Source of the DNA: GCA-2693325 sp036343635
Lineage (GTDB): Bacteria; Latescibacterota; UBA2968; UBA8231
DNA: 61,515 bases
Direction of reading: 5' to 3'
NCBI GenBank assembly: GCA_036343635.1
Contig: JAYYVF010000060.1
Coordinates: 1 to 61,515, forward strand
A program made the translations under genes and the position numbers. Shown one piece after another: positions 16,831-25,504 of this stretch. The stretch's first letter is position 1. Each line of letters starts with the position of its first letter. Under the pieces are notes generated by a model. That model searched no databases. It had not been told where the DNA came from and saw only the letters and a program-made list of their open reading frames with translations.

Positions 16831-18387
16831 ATGGGCAAGTATTTGGGCTTGGATTCGAGCACTCAATCGTTGACGTGTTGTCTTATCGACCATGACAGGC
16901 ACAAGATTGAATATGAACGTTCGATAAATTTTGATAAACATTTTTCGGATGATTATGGTACTGTAAACGGAATCCTCAGGCTAGAAAACGGCACCGTACA
17001 TAGTCCCCCGTTAATGTGGGCCGAAGCACTTAATATTTTGTTTGATACAATGCGTGGTGACGGGGTTGATCTTAGCGACATCAGCTCTATTTCCGGTAGC
17101 GGCCAACAACACGGCACTGTCTATTTGAATCATAGTATAACAAAAAAATTAGCCAATTTGGATCCAGAACAAATATTAAAGACCCAATTGTCGTGCGTCT
17201 TTTCTCGCTCAACATCCCCAATCTGGATGGACACTTCAACGCATATACAATGCACCGAGATTGAAACCGAGGTTGGAGGAAAGGATGCTCTATTAGATTT
17301 AACGGGTAACACCGCCTTTGAACGTTTTAGCGCACCGCAAATTCGGAAATTTTATCAAGATGACCCCGAAGCTTATCATCAGACTTCCAATATTTCTCTG
17401 GTGAGCTCTTTCATAGCAAGTGTTTTAGCGGGCAAACTAATTGGAATAGACCCAGGAGACGCGAGTGGGACAAATTTGATGGACATATCTAAACGCAAAT
17501 GGAGCCTTAAAGCTTTAGATGCTACAGCGCCAGATCTGGCAAAAAAATTGCTACCAATATTAAATCCTCAGACCACCGTGGGCAAAATTAGCAGCTATTT
17601 TTCTAAACGATATGGGTTCGATCCTCGCTGCACTATTTTACCATTTTCGGGAGACAACCCATGCAGCCTGATTGGATTGGGACTCGTAGAATCTGGCAGG
17701 GTAGCTCTCAGTCTGGGCACATCCGACACACTCTTTGCCTGTATGAACGCCCCGCGTGTTTCACGCAACGGTGAAGGCTGTGTCTTCGCTTCGCCTGACG
17801 GCAGAAACTATATGGCTCTTATTTGCTTCCTTAATGGAAGTTTAGCACGTGAAGCCGTCCGAGATAATTACCATTTTGGATGGCAAGAATTTACCCAAGC
17901 CTTAAAAGATACTCCGCCAGGCAACAATGGCGCCCTAATTTTACCTTACTTCTCTCCAGAAATCACCCCTAAAATTTCAAATCCTTGTGTAATACGCGAC
18001 TCATTAAACGAGTCAGATGCAAAAGCCAACGTTCGTGCCGTAGTTGAAGCACAGGCAATGGCTTCAAAAATCCACTCAGACTGGATGAACGTTACCATTC
18101 GTTCACTTTATGTAACTGGCGGCGCCTCAACTAACGAAGAAATACTCCGAATTTATGCAGATATACATAACTGTCCCGTACACCGTTTTGAAACGACGAA
18201 TTCTGCTGCTCTGGGAGGTGCCTTACGAGCGCTACAGGCCGACATCCGTTGTGACTGGAAAACCGCCGTAAGCCCTTTTACCCAGCCTGCGGCAAATTCC
18301 ACTATTGAGCCCAAACCTAATGCCTCTGAAATATATGTTGAACTTTTGAAGCGATACGAAACACTTGTAGCCACACATAGCCATTAA
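16831..18387 (+). CDS. xylB: FGGY-family carbohydrate kinase (xylulokinase-like)
   Basis: 518 residues. YLGLDSSTQSLTCCLID is the N-terminal phosphate loop, ISSISGSGQQHGTVYL the sugar-binding segment, FSGDNPCSLIGLG and SLGTSDTLFACM the second ATP motif, and VTGGASTNEEILRIYADI the adenosine site. The long form with these motifs resembles eukaryotic-type and related bacterial xylulokinases more than E. coli XylB. The ATG is preceded by AAGGGGG at good spacing. No xylose isomerase lies nearby, so the substrate could be another ketose. Confidence 0.8.
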   Translation: MGKYLGLDSSTQSLTCCLIDHDRHKIEYERSINFDKHFSDDYGTVNGILRLENGTVHSPPLMWAEALNILFDTMRGDGVDLSDISSISGSGQQHGTVYLNHSITKKLANLDPEQILKTQLSCVFSRSTSPIWMDTSTHIQCTEIETEVGGKDALLDLTGNTAFERFSAPQIRKFYQDDPEAYHQTSNISLVSSFIASVLAGKLIGIDPGDASGTNLMDISKRKWSLKALDATAPDLAKKLLPILNPQTTVGKISSYFSKRYGFDPRCTILPFSGDNPCSLIGLGLVESGRVALSLGTSDTLFACMNAPRVSRNGEGCVFASPDGRNYMALICFLNGSLAREAVRDNYHFGWQEFTQALKDTPPGNNGALILPYFSPEITPKISNPCVIRDSLNESDAKANVRAVVEAQAMASKIHSDWMNVTIRSLYVTGGASTNEEILRIYADIHNCPVHRFETTNSAALGGALRALQADIRCDWKTAVSPFTQPAANSTIEPKPNASEIYVELLKRYETLVATHSH

Positions 18388-18429
18388 ATTCGATTCTACA
18401 CTTGAAAAATTTACTAAGGAATACTTTCT

Positions 18430-19482
18430 ATGCTTTTATTCGATGCTCACCTTGACTTAGCTATGAACGCCTTGGAATGGGACCGAAACCTCGAACTTGA
18501 GATCAAAGACTTGAGAGCACTAGAAGAAAATATGTCGGAACCTGGACGTGCACGAGGCACTACGACACTGCCGGAGATGCGTTCTGGTGAAGTCTTTCTT
18601 TCGGTTGTAACAGTAATTTCTCGTACAGCTCGTCCTGGTCTTTCAACCGGCACAGCTAGTCAAGAAATATCCTGTGCTCGAGCTCGCGGCCAGTTAGCTT
18701 ATTACCGTCTACTAGAGAGCCAAAGAAAAGCGCATATTATAACTCGCTCCGACCAAATAACGGCCCACAAATCCGATTGGGAAAATAGTAATGGAGAAAA
18801 TCGGCTAGGATTTATAATTAGCATGGAGGGTGCAGATCCCATCGTCTGGCCAGAACAGGTACACGAATGGTACAATCTTGGATTACGGCAGGTCAGCCTT
18901 TCCCATTACGGCGTAAGCACGTATTCACACGGTACGGGTACTGTTGGCGGAGTAACAAAAAGTGGCATAAACTTGCTAAAAGAAATGGAAAAGGCCAAGA
19001 TCGCTCTAGACCTCACACATTTGGCCGACAAAGCCTTTTGGGAAGCATTAGATAATTTCGGCGGACGTGTTCTGGCCAGTCACAACAACTGTCGAAGGTT
19101 AGTTCCCAATCAAAGACAATTCACTGACGAGCAGATTAGAGCCATTATCAACAGAGATGGTGTTATCGGCTCAGCACTTGATGCTTGGATGTTACACCCT
19201 AATTGGATTCGCGGAGAATCGCAGCCCGCAATGGTGTCGCTATCCGATGTGTCTGAGCATATTGATCACGTCTGTCAATTGGCTGGGACGACTCAGCATG
19301 CAGCCATCGGGTCTGATTTAGACGGGGGTTATGGAACAGAGCAGACGCCCTGTGATTTAAACACCATTGCAGACTTGCAAAAACTACAAGGTTTATTGGC
19401 AGAAAAGGGTTATAAACAAAAAGATATCGAATCAATTTTTCATGGGAACTGGATCCGTTTCTATACGGAAATCTTGGAATAA
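18430..19482 (+). CDS. renal-dipeptidase-type membrane dipeptidase (peptidase M19)
   Basis: 350 residues. The metal site starts at LLFDAHLDLAMNAL; FIISMEGADPI, LRQVSLSHYG, ALDLTHLADKAFWEAL, VLASHNNCRRLVPNQR and IGSDLDGGYG follow in family order. M19 enzymes are zinc dipeptidases that also accept D-residues. No signal peptide is visible despite the family name, so it is probably cytosolic. It begins 42 bp after the kinase gene with AAGGA upstream and is likely co-transcribed with it. Confidence 0.88.
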   Translation: MLLFDAHLDLAMNALEWDRNLELEIKDLRALEENMSEPGRARGTTTLPEMRSGEVFLSVVTVISRTARPGLSTGTASQEISCARARGQLAYYRLLESQRKAHIITRSDQITAHKSDWENSNGENRLGFIISMEGADPIVWPEQVHEWYNLGLRQVSLSHYGVSTYSHGTGTVGGVTKSGINLLKEMEKAKIALDLTHLADKAFWEALDNFGGRVLASHNNCRRLVPNQRQFTDEQIRAIINRDGVIGSALDAWMLHPNWIRGESQPAMVSLSDVSEHIDHVCQLAGTTQHAAIGSDLDGGYGTEQTPCDLNTIADLQKLQGLLAEKGYKQKDIESIFHGNWIRFYTEILE

Positions 19483-19509
19483 TAGAGGCCTCAATCCAAT
19501 AAATGACTG

Positions 19510-20232
19510 TCATCTCGGCGGAAATGCTGTACCTTCCTCAGGTTCATAACCCAATTCGTTCGCGCAAGTCAAATCCATCCATGAATACTTGTGCTTCGAT
19601 ACACCATTAACAATTTTAAATCTGATATCTTTGGGCGCATCAACGCAACAGCCAAACAAATTTGCTTGATCCCTAGCGCTAAAACCCATATTAGGCAGCT
19701 CTGCATCCCATTTACCACTCTGTTCAAATGCCGCACCGCCAATCCTAACGCAGATACAGGACAAGTCATACTGATGAGCGTAAGATCGAGCTAACGCCTC
19801 ACCCCAACATTTTGTCGCGCCGTATACATTGATAGGATAAACAGGTATATCCCATTCAACAGGAGTCCTGTCTTCATGCCCTAAAACAGCGTTAACACTA
19901 CTTGCAAAAATAATTCTTTTACAACCAGCTACCCGTGCAGCCTCGAAAGCATTGTAACACCCAATAACATTCAGGTTTAACAAAGTTTTGTAAAAATCGG
20001 CTTCCATGCTTGGATCAGCAGCCAGATGAATAAGCGTGTCTACACCCTTACAGGCATCCAAAAAGGACTGATATTCCGTTATATCCATCTCGACAACATC
20101 CTCATGATCCTTTTTCTGCTCAATGGGCTTAACGTCGGCTAAGCGCAAGCGATACCGATCTCCCCAGAATTGGCGCAAATTACTACCGATCCTTCCAGCT
20201 GCACCAGTAATCAATACAACATTTTCAGACAT
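19510..20232 (-). CDS. NAD(P)-dependent sugar dehydrogenase/epimerase (SDR, uronate-dehydrogenase-like)
   Basis: 240 residues. TGAAGRIGSNL is the dinucleotide motif, LIHLAADPSMEADF and IIFASSVNAVLG hold the Ser region, and VYGATKCWGEALA the Tyr-x-x-x-Lys pair. The short length and the AADPSMEADFYKTLLNLNVIG segment resemble uronate dehydrogenases, which oxidise hexuronates to aldarolactones; such a product would suit the enolase-superfamily enzyme at 14314, but that link is inference. The SPOUT methylase gene ends 5 bp upstream. Confidence 0.75.
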   Translation of the reverse strand: MSENVVLITGAAGRIGSNLRQFWGDRYRLRLADVKPIEQKKDHEDVVEMDITEYQSFLDACKGVDTLIHLAADPSMEADFYKTLLNLNVIGCYNAFEAARVAGCKRIIFASSVNAVLGHEDRTPVEWDIPVYPINVYGATKCWGEALARSYAHQYDLSCICVRIGGAAFEQSGKWDAELPNMGFSARDQANLFGCCVDAPKDIRFKIVNGVSKHKYSWMDLTCANELGYEPEEGTAFPPR

Positions 20233-20237
20233 AACTT

Positions 20238-20762
20238 TTAAACCTTTCCTAAAAGTGCCCGGTAGGCAACCAAAGCCGCGGCCACGTGTACATTCATTGA
20301 TGGACCCTTACCGTACATCGGTATGTATACCGACCCGTCACAATAGGACAAAGTCGAGGAATAAACACCGCTACTTTCATTGCCTAGGACCAAACAGAGC
20401 TTCTTTGGATACTGATATTCGAGATAACAAATTGATTCTGACGTGGTTTCCAAGGCAATTAGGCTGTATTCCTCACCGCGTAACAATACCAGAGCATCTT
20501 CCAAACGAGGAATACGACGCCAAGATACGCGTCGTTCATGGCCACGGCCTGTCCGTTCGATTTCACCATGCGGAGGAATTGGGGTGGTTCCGGTAAAAAT
20601 TAATTCTTTAGCTCCGCAAGCATCGGCAATCCGAAAGATCGATCCGACATTAAGCGGATCTTCAAAACTCTGCAATAAGAAAGCCAGTTCACACTGAGGA
20701 GGATAATAAGCTGCAGCGCTATCAAAAAGACGTCTTGTTTCAACTTTCTTTAGTGGGCGCAC
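20238..20762 (-). CDS. TrmH/SpoU-family RNA 2'-O-methyltransferase
   Basis: A 174-residue single SPOUT domain. FLLQSFEDPLNVGSIFRIADACG is shortened here to its key part DPLNVGSIFR; LVLGNESSGV and IPMYGKGPSMNVHVAAALVAY are the SAM-knot motifs. It lacks the N-terminal substrate-binding domain of rRNA methylases, so it is TrmL/TrmH-like and may act on a tRNA ribose. The start codon is GTG at 20762. It precedes the SDR gene in the same direction. Confidence 0.88.
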   Translation of the reverse strand: MRPLKKVETRRLFDSAAAYYPPQCELAFLLQSFEDPLNVGSIFRIADACGAKELIFTGTTPIPPHGEIERTGRGHERRVSWRRIPRLEDALVLLRGEEYSLIALETTSESICYLEYQYPKKLCLVLGNESSGVYSSTLSYCDGSVYIPMYGKGPSMNVHVAAALVAYRALLGKV

Positions 20763-20852
20763 AGCTAAAAAAACTCATGCTTACAAAAAATTATTTCAAA
20801 AACATTGGATAAAAACCAAGTCATGAATTTCCTAACGTCATCTCTCGAAAAT

Positions 20853-21686
20853 TTAAAATGATATACCTTTGAATTTTTTTATGTGTTCAGTAATCGCAAC
20901 TTCAACCGGCAACCTCTCCATACTCGAGGCTCCGTAAAACCCATTCAAACCACTAGTGTTATGTAGTATGTATTCTGCGTCTTCAGGCATCGATATCGGA
21001 CCGCCGTGACACAAGACTAGCACATCCGAGTTCACCCCACGAGCCGCATCACAAATAGCTTGCACCTGCACAACAGACTCTTCTAAAGTAAACGAGGTTG
21101 TTGCGCCGATAGATCCCTTTGTTGTAAGCCCCATGTGTGCAACAATGATATCTGCTCCTGCATCAGCCATTTGCTCAGCCTCCTGGACATTAAATGCGTA
21201 AGGCGTTGTAAACAAATCCATGGCATGTGCAGCCCGAATCATTTCCACTTCGGGCCCGTATCCCATACCAGTTTCCTCAAGGTTTTGCCGAAAAATACCG
21301 TCTATTAGACCGACCGTCGGAAAATTTTGAACACCAGAAAAACCAACAGACTTTATTTCTTTCAAGAAAATGTCCATTTGCCTAAATGGGTCGGTACCAC
21401 AAACCCCTGCAAGAACCGGAACCTTCTCAACAACCGTCAAAACCTCATTAGCCATATCTAAAACAATTTCATTTGCATCACCATACGGCATCATACCCGA
21501 AAGAGAGCCGCGTCCGGCCATACGAAAACGACCCGAATTATAAATTATGATCAAATCTACACCACCGGCCTCTTCAAATTTGGCGCTAATGCCTGTTCCT
21601 GCCCCAGCGCCAATAACAGGACGCCCCTCATCTATCTGCTGCTGAAGTTGATTCAAAACTTCTTTTCTCGTATACCCCACGGTCAA
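20853..21686 (-). CDS. phosphoenolpyruvate-hydrolase-family TIM-barrel protein (C-terminal half of Tm-1)
   Basis: 277 residues matching the PEP_hydrolase family: IGAGAGTGISAKFEEAGG, LIIIYNSGRFRMAGRGS, AGVCGTDPF, FPTVGLIDG and HMGLTTKGSIGA. The name is historical and the reaction is not established. In plants and fungi this domain is fused to the UPF0261 domain in one polypeptide (tomato Tm-1); here the two are separate genes of one operon with a cupin between them. Its ATG overlaps the cupin stop by 4 bp. Confidence 0.88.
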   Translation of the reverse strand: MTVGYTRKEVLNQLQQQIDEGRPVIGAGAGTGISAKFEEAGGVDLIIIYNSGRFRMAGRGSLSGMMPYGDANEIVLDMANEVLTVVEKVPVLAGVCGTDPFRQMDIFLKEIKSVGFSGVQNFPTVGLIDGIFRQNLEETGMGYGPEVEMIRAAHAMDLFTTPYAFNVQEAEQMADAGADIIVAHMGLTTKGSIGATTSFTLEESVVQVQAICDAARGVNSDVLVLCHGGPISMPEDAEYILHNTSGLNGFYGASSMERLPVEVAITEHIKKFKGISF

Positions 21687-22102
21687 CTCCCAACCTTTTT
21701 TGCAGGTTCAATTTTAACACCCTCCATCCGACGCAACTCGGCCTCAGGACCAAAGGGGGAATAGATCGCGATCAACTTCATCGGTTGATCACCACTATTG
21801 ATTGTCGAATGATAAATTGCCGTCGGTATATGCACCAATTCCCCAGAATTGATCTCTTTTTCTAAAATACCCGAAACTAATTCAACTGTTTGCATTCCAG
21901 TTCCTTCGACCACATATAGTATTTCCTCACTATACGGATGGTTGTGACGTGCATGCCCTTTACCAGGTTCCAATGTCACCAATCCACAGCTAAAACGTTC
22001 AGCCATGGTCACAAGCGGTTCCGATAGCCAATTCAACTTACCCCAGTCAAACACCTGAGTCTCTACATCCTCCGGCTGAACGAACGTCATTTTCTCTTGC
22101 AT
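21683..22102 (-). CDS. small cupin-domain protein
   Basis: 139 residues forming one conserved double-stranded beta-helix. The metal-type motif is GHARHNHPYSEEILYVVEG, and GELVHIPTAIYHSTINSG supplies the second half. Cupins of this size are sugar-binding or isomerase-like, or small-molecule sensors. GAGAGGA precedes the ATG. It sits between the two Tm-1-like genes, overlapping the downstream one, so a shared pathway is likely; the substrate is not known. Confidence 0.85.
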   Translation of the reverse strand: MQEKMTFVQPEDVETQVFDWGKLNWLSEPLVTMAERFSCGLVTLEPGKGHARHNHPYSEEILYVVEGTGMQTVELVSGILEKEINSGELVHIPTAIYHSTINSGDQPMKLIAIYSPFGPEAELRRMEGVKIEPAKKVGS

Positions 22103-22115
22103 ATATCCTCTCTAT

Positions 22116-23333
22116 CTAACAAGTCATCAACTCCAACAACACCTCGACCGCACGAGCAGCAAATACTGGGTGGTTGATATTATAATCTAATTCCTCAATA
22201 CAAATATCAGATCTCAATTTTTTCTTTAATTCCGTAGCAAAAGCAGCGTCAGCAGCGCGATCACAAAACAGCTCACCATCGCCATCCAAAATTGAAATAC
22301 CACGTTGTGGCAGCAAACACGCTACCGGGCCACATGACAAATTTAACTTCTCTGAAAAAATATCCCCTAATTTTTTGTTTTCTTCAACATTGGTCCTCAT
22401 TAACGTCACGGCAGGATTCCACTCATACAAAAGACGGTTTGCATCACGATAGCGGGAAGGTACCGTTTCCAATCCTCCAAAATTAACCATGTCGATACAA
22501 CCTGGAACAACAACCTGAGGCACACCCTTAACTCCAGCAGCGGTCAAACGATTAGGACCGGCACTAAATATGCCACCACATAGCTCATCAGCCCATTCCG
22601 TTGTCGTAATATCCAACACACCATCAACCAAACCGTCACCAATAAGAGATTCCATGGTGCGACCTCCCGACCCCGTCGCATGAAATACCAGGACCTCAAA
22701 ACCCCGGGATTCCAATAGCTCTACGCAGGTATTTACACACTCCGTAGTGTTGCCGAACATTGACGCAGCAATTACGCGACGTTTGTCTTCCACAACCGGT
22801 GGAGCATGAGAAACCATCCCACAAATCGCCCCAGCTGCTCTTGATATTACGATTCGTGAAATTCGGTTAATACCTGCCACATCAACAATCGAAGGAATCA
22901 TAACAACATCTTTGTCTCCGACAAACGCTGACGTATCGCCAGAAGCTACTGTTGAAACACAAACTTTCGGGATACCGATCGGCAGGGCACGCATCGCAGA
23001 TGTAACAACACTACTTCCACCGGATCCTCCCATTCCAATAATTCCCTCTATGGCCTTGGAATCGTGGAGCCGCTTCGCCATAGCTGCCGCACCATCGGCC
23101 ATGGCTGCCATTGCCTTCCCTCTATCGTTCAAATCTCGCAGTTCCTGGAGCGTCCGGCCAGCGGCACCGGCAATTTCCTCAGCCGAGATATCAACCGTAA
23201 CACCCTTTGGATTACCTACGACACTCGTGTCTACAGAAACCACATTATGTCCGAAACGAACAATTTCACCGTGTAAAAAAGCGTATTCTATCCCCTTGGT
23301 ATCAAACGACCCGATCATCATGATCGTCGCCAT
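22116..23333 (-). CDS. UPF0261 / Tm-1-like ATP-binding protein (N-terminal half of Tm-1)
   Basis: About 405 residues. MIGSFDTKGIEYAFL, GIIGMGGSGGSSVVTSAMRAL, KVCVSTVASGDTSAFVG and VFHATGSGGRTMESL are the signature blocks of UPF0261. In tomato the orthologous domain binds ATP and a viral replication protein; the bacterial role is unknown. An upstream TTG at 23339 extends the frame by two residues, but the ATG at 23333 has GGAGGG six bases before it. First gene of the three-gene operon that runs to 20853. Confidence 0.9.
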   Translation of the reverse strand: MATIMMIGSFDTKGIEYAFLHGEIVRFGHNVVSVDTSVVGNPKGVTVDISAEEIAGAAGRTLQELRDLNDRGKAMAAMADGAAAMAKRLHDSKAIEGIIGMGGSGGSSVVTSAMRALPIGIPKVCVSTVASGDTSAFVGDKDVVMIPSIVDVAGINRISRIVISRAAGAICGMVSHAPPVVEDKRRVIAASMFGNTTECVNTCVELLESRGFEVLVFHATGSGGRTMESLIGDGLVDGVLDITTTEWADELCGGIFSAGPNRLTAAGVKGVPQVVVPGCIDMVNFGGLETVPSRYRDANRLLYEWNPAVTLMRTNVEENKKLGDIFSEKLNLSCGPVACLLPQRGISILDGDGELFCDRAADAAFATELKKKLRSDICIEELDYNINHPVFAARAVEVLLELMTC

Positions 23334-23473
23334 AAGCAACCCTCCATAAGGTTAATTCCAATTATCTACATTTACACATTCCAAGTATACGATAAAAATA
23401 AAACCCACTAAAAATTTAGCTCCTAAAAACATTTCAAATAAATATTACGAATTTAGCAATTTTACTGTGTACA

Positions 23474-23899
23474 CTAGTCCAGTCCATACAAACGCTTCAC
23501 CTTTGCCCAAGCAGTAAACAAAGTCACAGTAGGGACCGGTGTTGTCTCTCGAGGCACGCTATCAGCATCCCATGGACGGTATACCTCACCCTCCGGATCT
23601 TTATCACCAGGTCGCCAAAGTCCGTCCGGATCACCCAACTCCAAACCATTGCTTGCCCCGTCTCCGTCAGCATCCAACAACGCAAGCTCTTTACTCCAAA
23701 CAACTGTACCGGAAAAGCCCGAAGAAGAGAGGAAATTATTTTCTATTTGAGTTCCAAATACATTCCTTGAGCCTCCTGGTTTGAGATGACATGCGCTGCA
23801 ACCAAACTTTGCTCCATTAGGTATTTGATCTATCCGAGCAGGCCTTGCATCGACAACATCATTCACGAAAAAGGCTAATATGAGTATTATCGAATACAT
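23474..23899 (-). CDS. temptin-like secreted protein with one CxxCH motif and a calcium loop
   Basis: 141 residues. A signal peptide of about 18 residues is followed by CSACH, a single haem-type CxxCH or a disulfide pair, then LDADGDGASNGLELGDP, a thrombospondin-type-3/EF-hand-like calcium loop, and a Trp/Pro-rich end. This order matches temptin-type domains, in which the Cys pair forms a disulfide rather than binding haem. A strong AGGAAGGAG precedes the ATG. It stands alone; role unknown, probably periplasmic or secreted. Confidence 0.65.
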   Translation of the reverse strand: MYSIILILAFFVNDVVDARPARIDQIPNGAKFGCSACHLKPGGSRNVFGTQIENNFLSSSGFSGTVVWSKELALLDADGDGASNGLELGDPDGLWRPGDKDPEGEVYRPWDADSVPRETTPVPTVTLFTAWAKVKRLYGLD

Positions 23900-23961
23900 A
23901 AAATGGCTCCTTCCTGTTTAACTTTGACATCGAGAACAGTTTAACGAGGTCATTTGCAGCT

Positions 23962-24657
23962 CTATATCGAGATTGACCATACTGAAACTAATATCGAACC
24001 ACGGTTAGAAGAAAATTTCATATGTAAGGATGGTGGGAATTCTTTACGACTACAAACCCATCCAGCAAGACTACCAACGGCAGCTCCGGCAACAACATCT
24101 GAAAAATAATGATGTCGGCCGTTAAGACGTGAAAAAAAAACCATCCCACTCGCTGCAAATGCACCGAACCGATATGCACCATGATAATGACGCGCTATGA
24201 CTGTGGTTGCCGCAGCAATGTTTGCTGCATGTCCAGAAGGAAAAGAAAAACCACCTTCCCCTTCTGGACGTTTTCGGTTAAAAATAAACTTCAAAGGTCC
24301 TACCAAGGAGTTGGCAAGAGTAACAGATCTCAACAGATCAGAGCTGGTAGTATCTAGTGCTGAAATCGAATTGAATTTCGTAAATAGACGAAAGCTGGTC
24401 GCAAAGGTTAACATCACAAGCGGATCAGAAAACTTGTCAAACGTGCGAGCCACAGGATCGAATGGACCAAAATCCACTTTAAAGTCATAAGCCTCATCCC
24501 AATATTTTGCCAGTTCACCTACGACCAAACTTCCGGCTGTCCAAGCAATGTATCGCGGCTCTTTTAGTTTTTGTATATCTCGCGACAGTCTGTCCCATTC
24601 ACCGTCAGCGTTCACGGGGCCAACGACAAAAACAACAGTTAACCACCATGCTCTCAT
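23962..24657 (-). CDS. PAP2-family membrane phosphatase
   Basis: 231 residues with a signal-like N-terminus. All three phosphatase motifs are present: KFIFNRKRP (K-x6-RP), PSGH, and SRLNGRHHYFSD (SR-x5-H-x3-D). Family members dephosphorylate phosphatidic acid, undecaprenyl diphosphate or phosphatidylglycerophosphate on the outer face of the inner membrane. The ATG overlaps the stop of the upstream P-loop kinase gene by 4 bp, so a phosphorylated metabolite may connect the two. Confidence 0.88.
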   Translation of the reverse strand: MRAWWLTVVFVVGPVNADGEWDRLSRDIQKLKEPRYIAWTAGSLVVGELAKYWDEAYDFKVDFGPFDPVARTFDKFSDPLVMLTFATSFRLFTKFNSISALDTTSSDLLRSVTLANSLVGPLKFIFNRKRPEGEGGFSFPSGHAANIAAATTVIARHYHGAYRFGAFAASGMVFFSRLNGRHHYFSDVVAGAAVGSLAGWVCSRKEFPPSLHMKFSSNRGSILVSVWSISI

Positions 24658-25376
24658 TTAATAGAAGATTCCATTCGACGAATTCCATTCTCGTAAGTTA
24701 CTTCGTAATCGCCGTCGGGCACCTCCATGGCACGTACTGCGATTTCTCCGAACGTAACCAGCGGCTCTGATTTAAGTAAAACCTCGTCAAAAGACTCCTC
24801 CGGCGTTTTATCCGTTGTATCGATGACAACAGTACGACCCCCATGCGTAAAAAGAGATTTGCTGACTTCTTCATCAAAACGACGTTTCACTTCGGGGATA
24901 TCTTGTTCCCGGACGATGGGATATTCATGAGGACATTCATGCATCCGTCGAGCAATCACCTCATCATCCGCGGTTACATGAAACATAACCAGGTCCGGAA
25001 TATTTCCTTCCAAGACCTGTGTCTCATAAAGTCGCTGAAAATTGTATACATAACGCTTGTAGTATGGACTCGATGGCTCGTCTCCATACATGTCTGAATA
25101 GACAGCTTCTTCAATATGCCAACCGGCTATCAAAGGGCATGCATACTTCTTGATAATATCAATATGATAATGAATTTGCATTCGTTGCATCCGCTCCTTC
25201 ATATCATCGGGTAAACCAACCATGGTTTTTCGCGAAGCTGGACTGAGCGTCGCATCGGGAATAGTAAAATGGTCGTCTCCGTGAGTACGTATACTACGAT
25301 GCCTGTAATACCGATCGAGTAACTCGATAAGCGTGGACTTCCCAGCATATTCAATACCTACAAAAATGCTACGCAT
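24654..25376 (-). CDS. orphan P-loop kinase, thymidylate-kinase-like
   Basis: 240 residues. The Walker A motif GIEYAGKST is at 7-15 of the N-terminus; RTHGDDHFT follows in the place of the nucleoside-site loop, and PDLVMFHVTADDEVIARRMHE is a Walker B and lid-like segment. It is not a canonical Tmk (no DRY/x-SxxAYQ signature), so the substrate is unknown. It is the first gene of a pair with the PAP2 phosphatase and is divergent from hemH across 128 bp in which I see no firm promoter. Confidence 0.6.
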   Translation of the reverse strand: MRSIFVGIEYAGKSTLIELLDRYYRHRSIRTHGDDHFTIPDATLSPASRKTMVGLPDDMKERMQRMQIHYHIDIIKKYACPLIAGWHIEEAVYSDMYGDEPSSPYYKRYVYNFQRLYETQVLEGNIPDLVMFHVTADDEVIARRMHECPHEYPIVREQDIPEVKRRFDEEVSKSLFTHGGRTVVIDTTDKTPEESFDEVLLKSEPLVTFGEIAVRAMEVPDGDYEVTYENGIRRMESSIK

Positions 25377-25504
25377 ACCAGACTCCTCTAAAATTGTGTG
25401 AACTGGCTTAGTATACCGAATCCTTTATATTCAGAAGAAGGTAAAACTAAAACGTATATCCGAACCCATCAATCTATATATGGATCTAAACATTTCTTTT
25501 ATTC

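Noticed and set aside
23474..23899. Monohaem cytochrome c
   Set aside because: A CxxCH is present, but the order with a calcium loop fits temptin-type proteins and no axial Met or cytochrome fold is evident.
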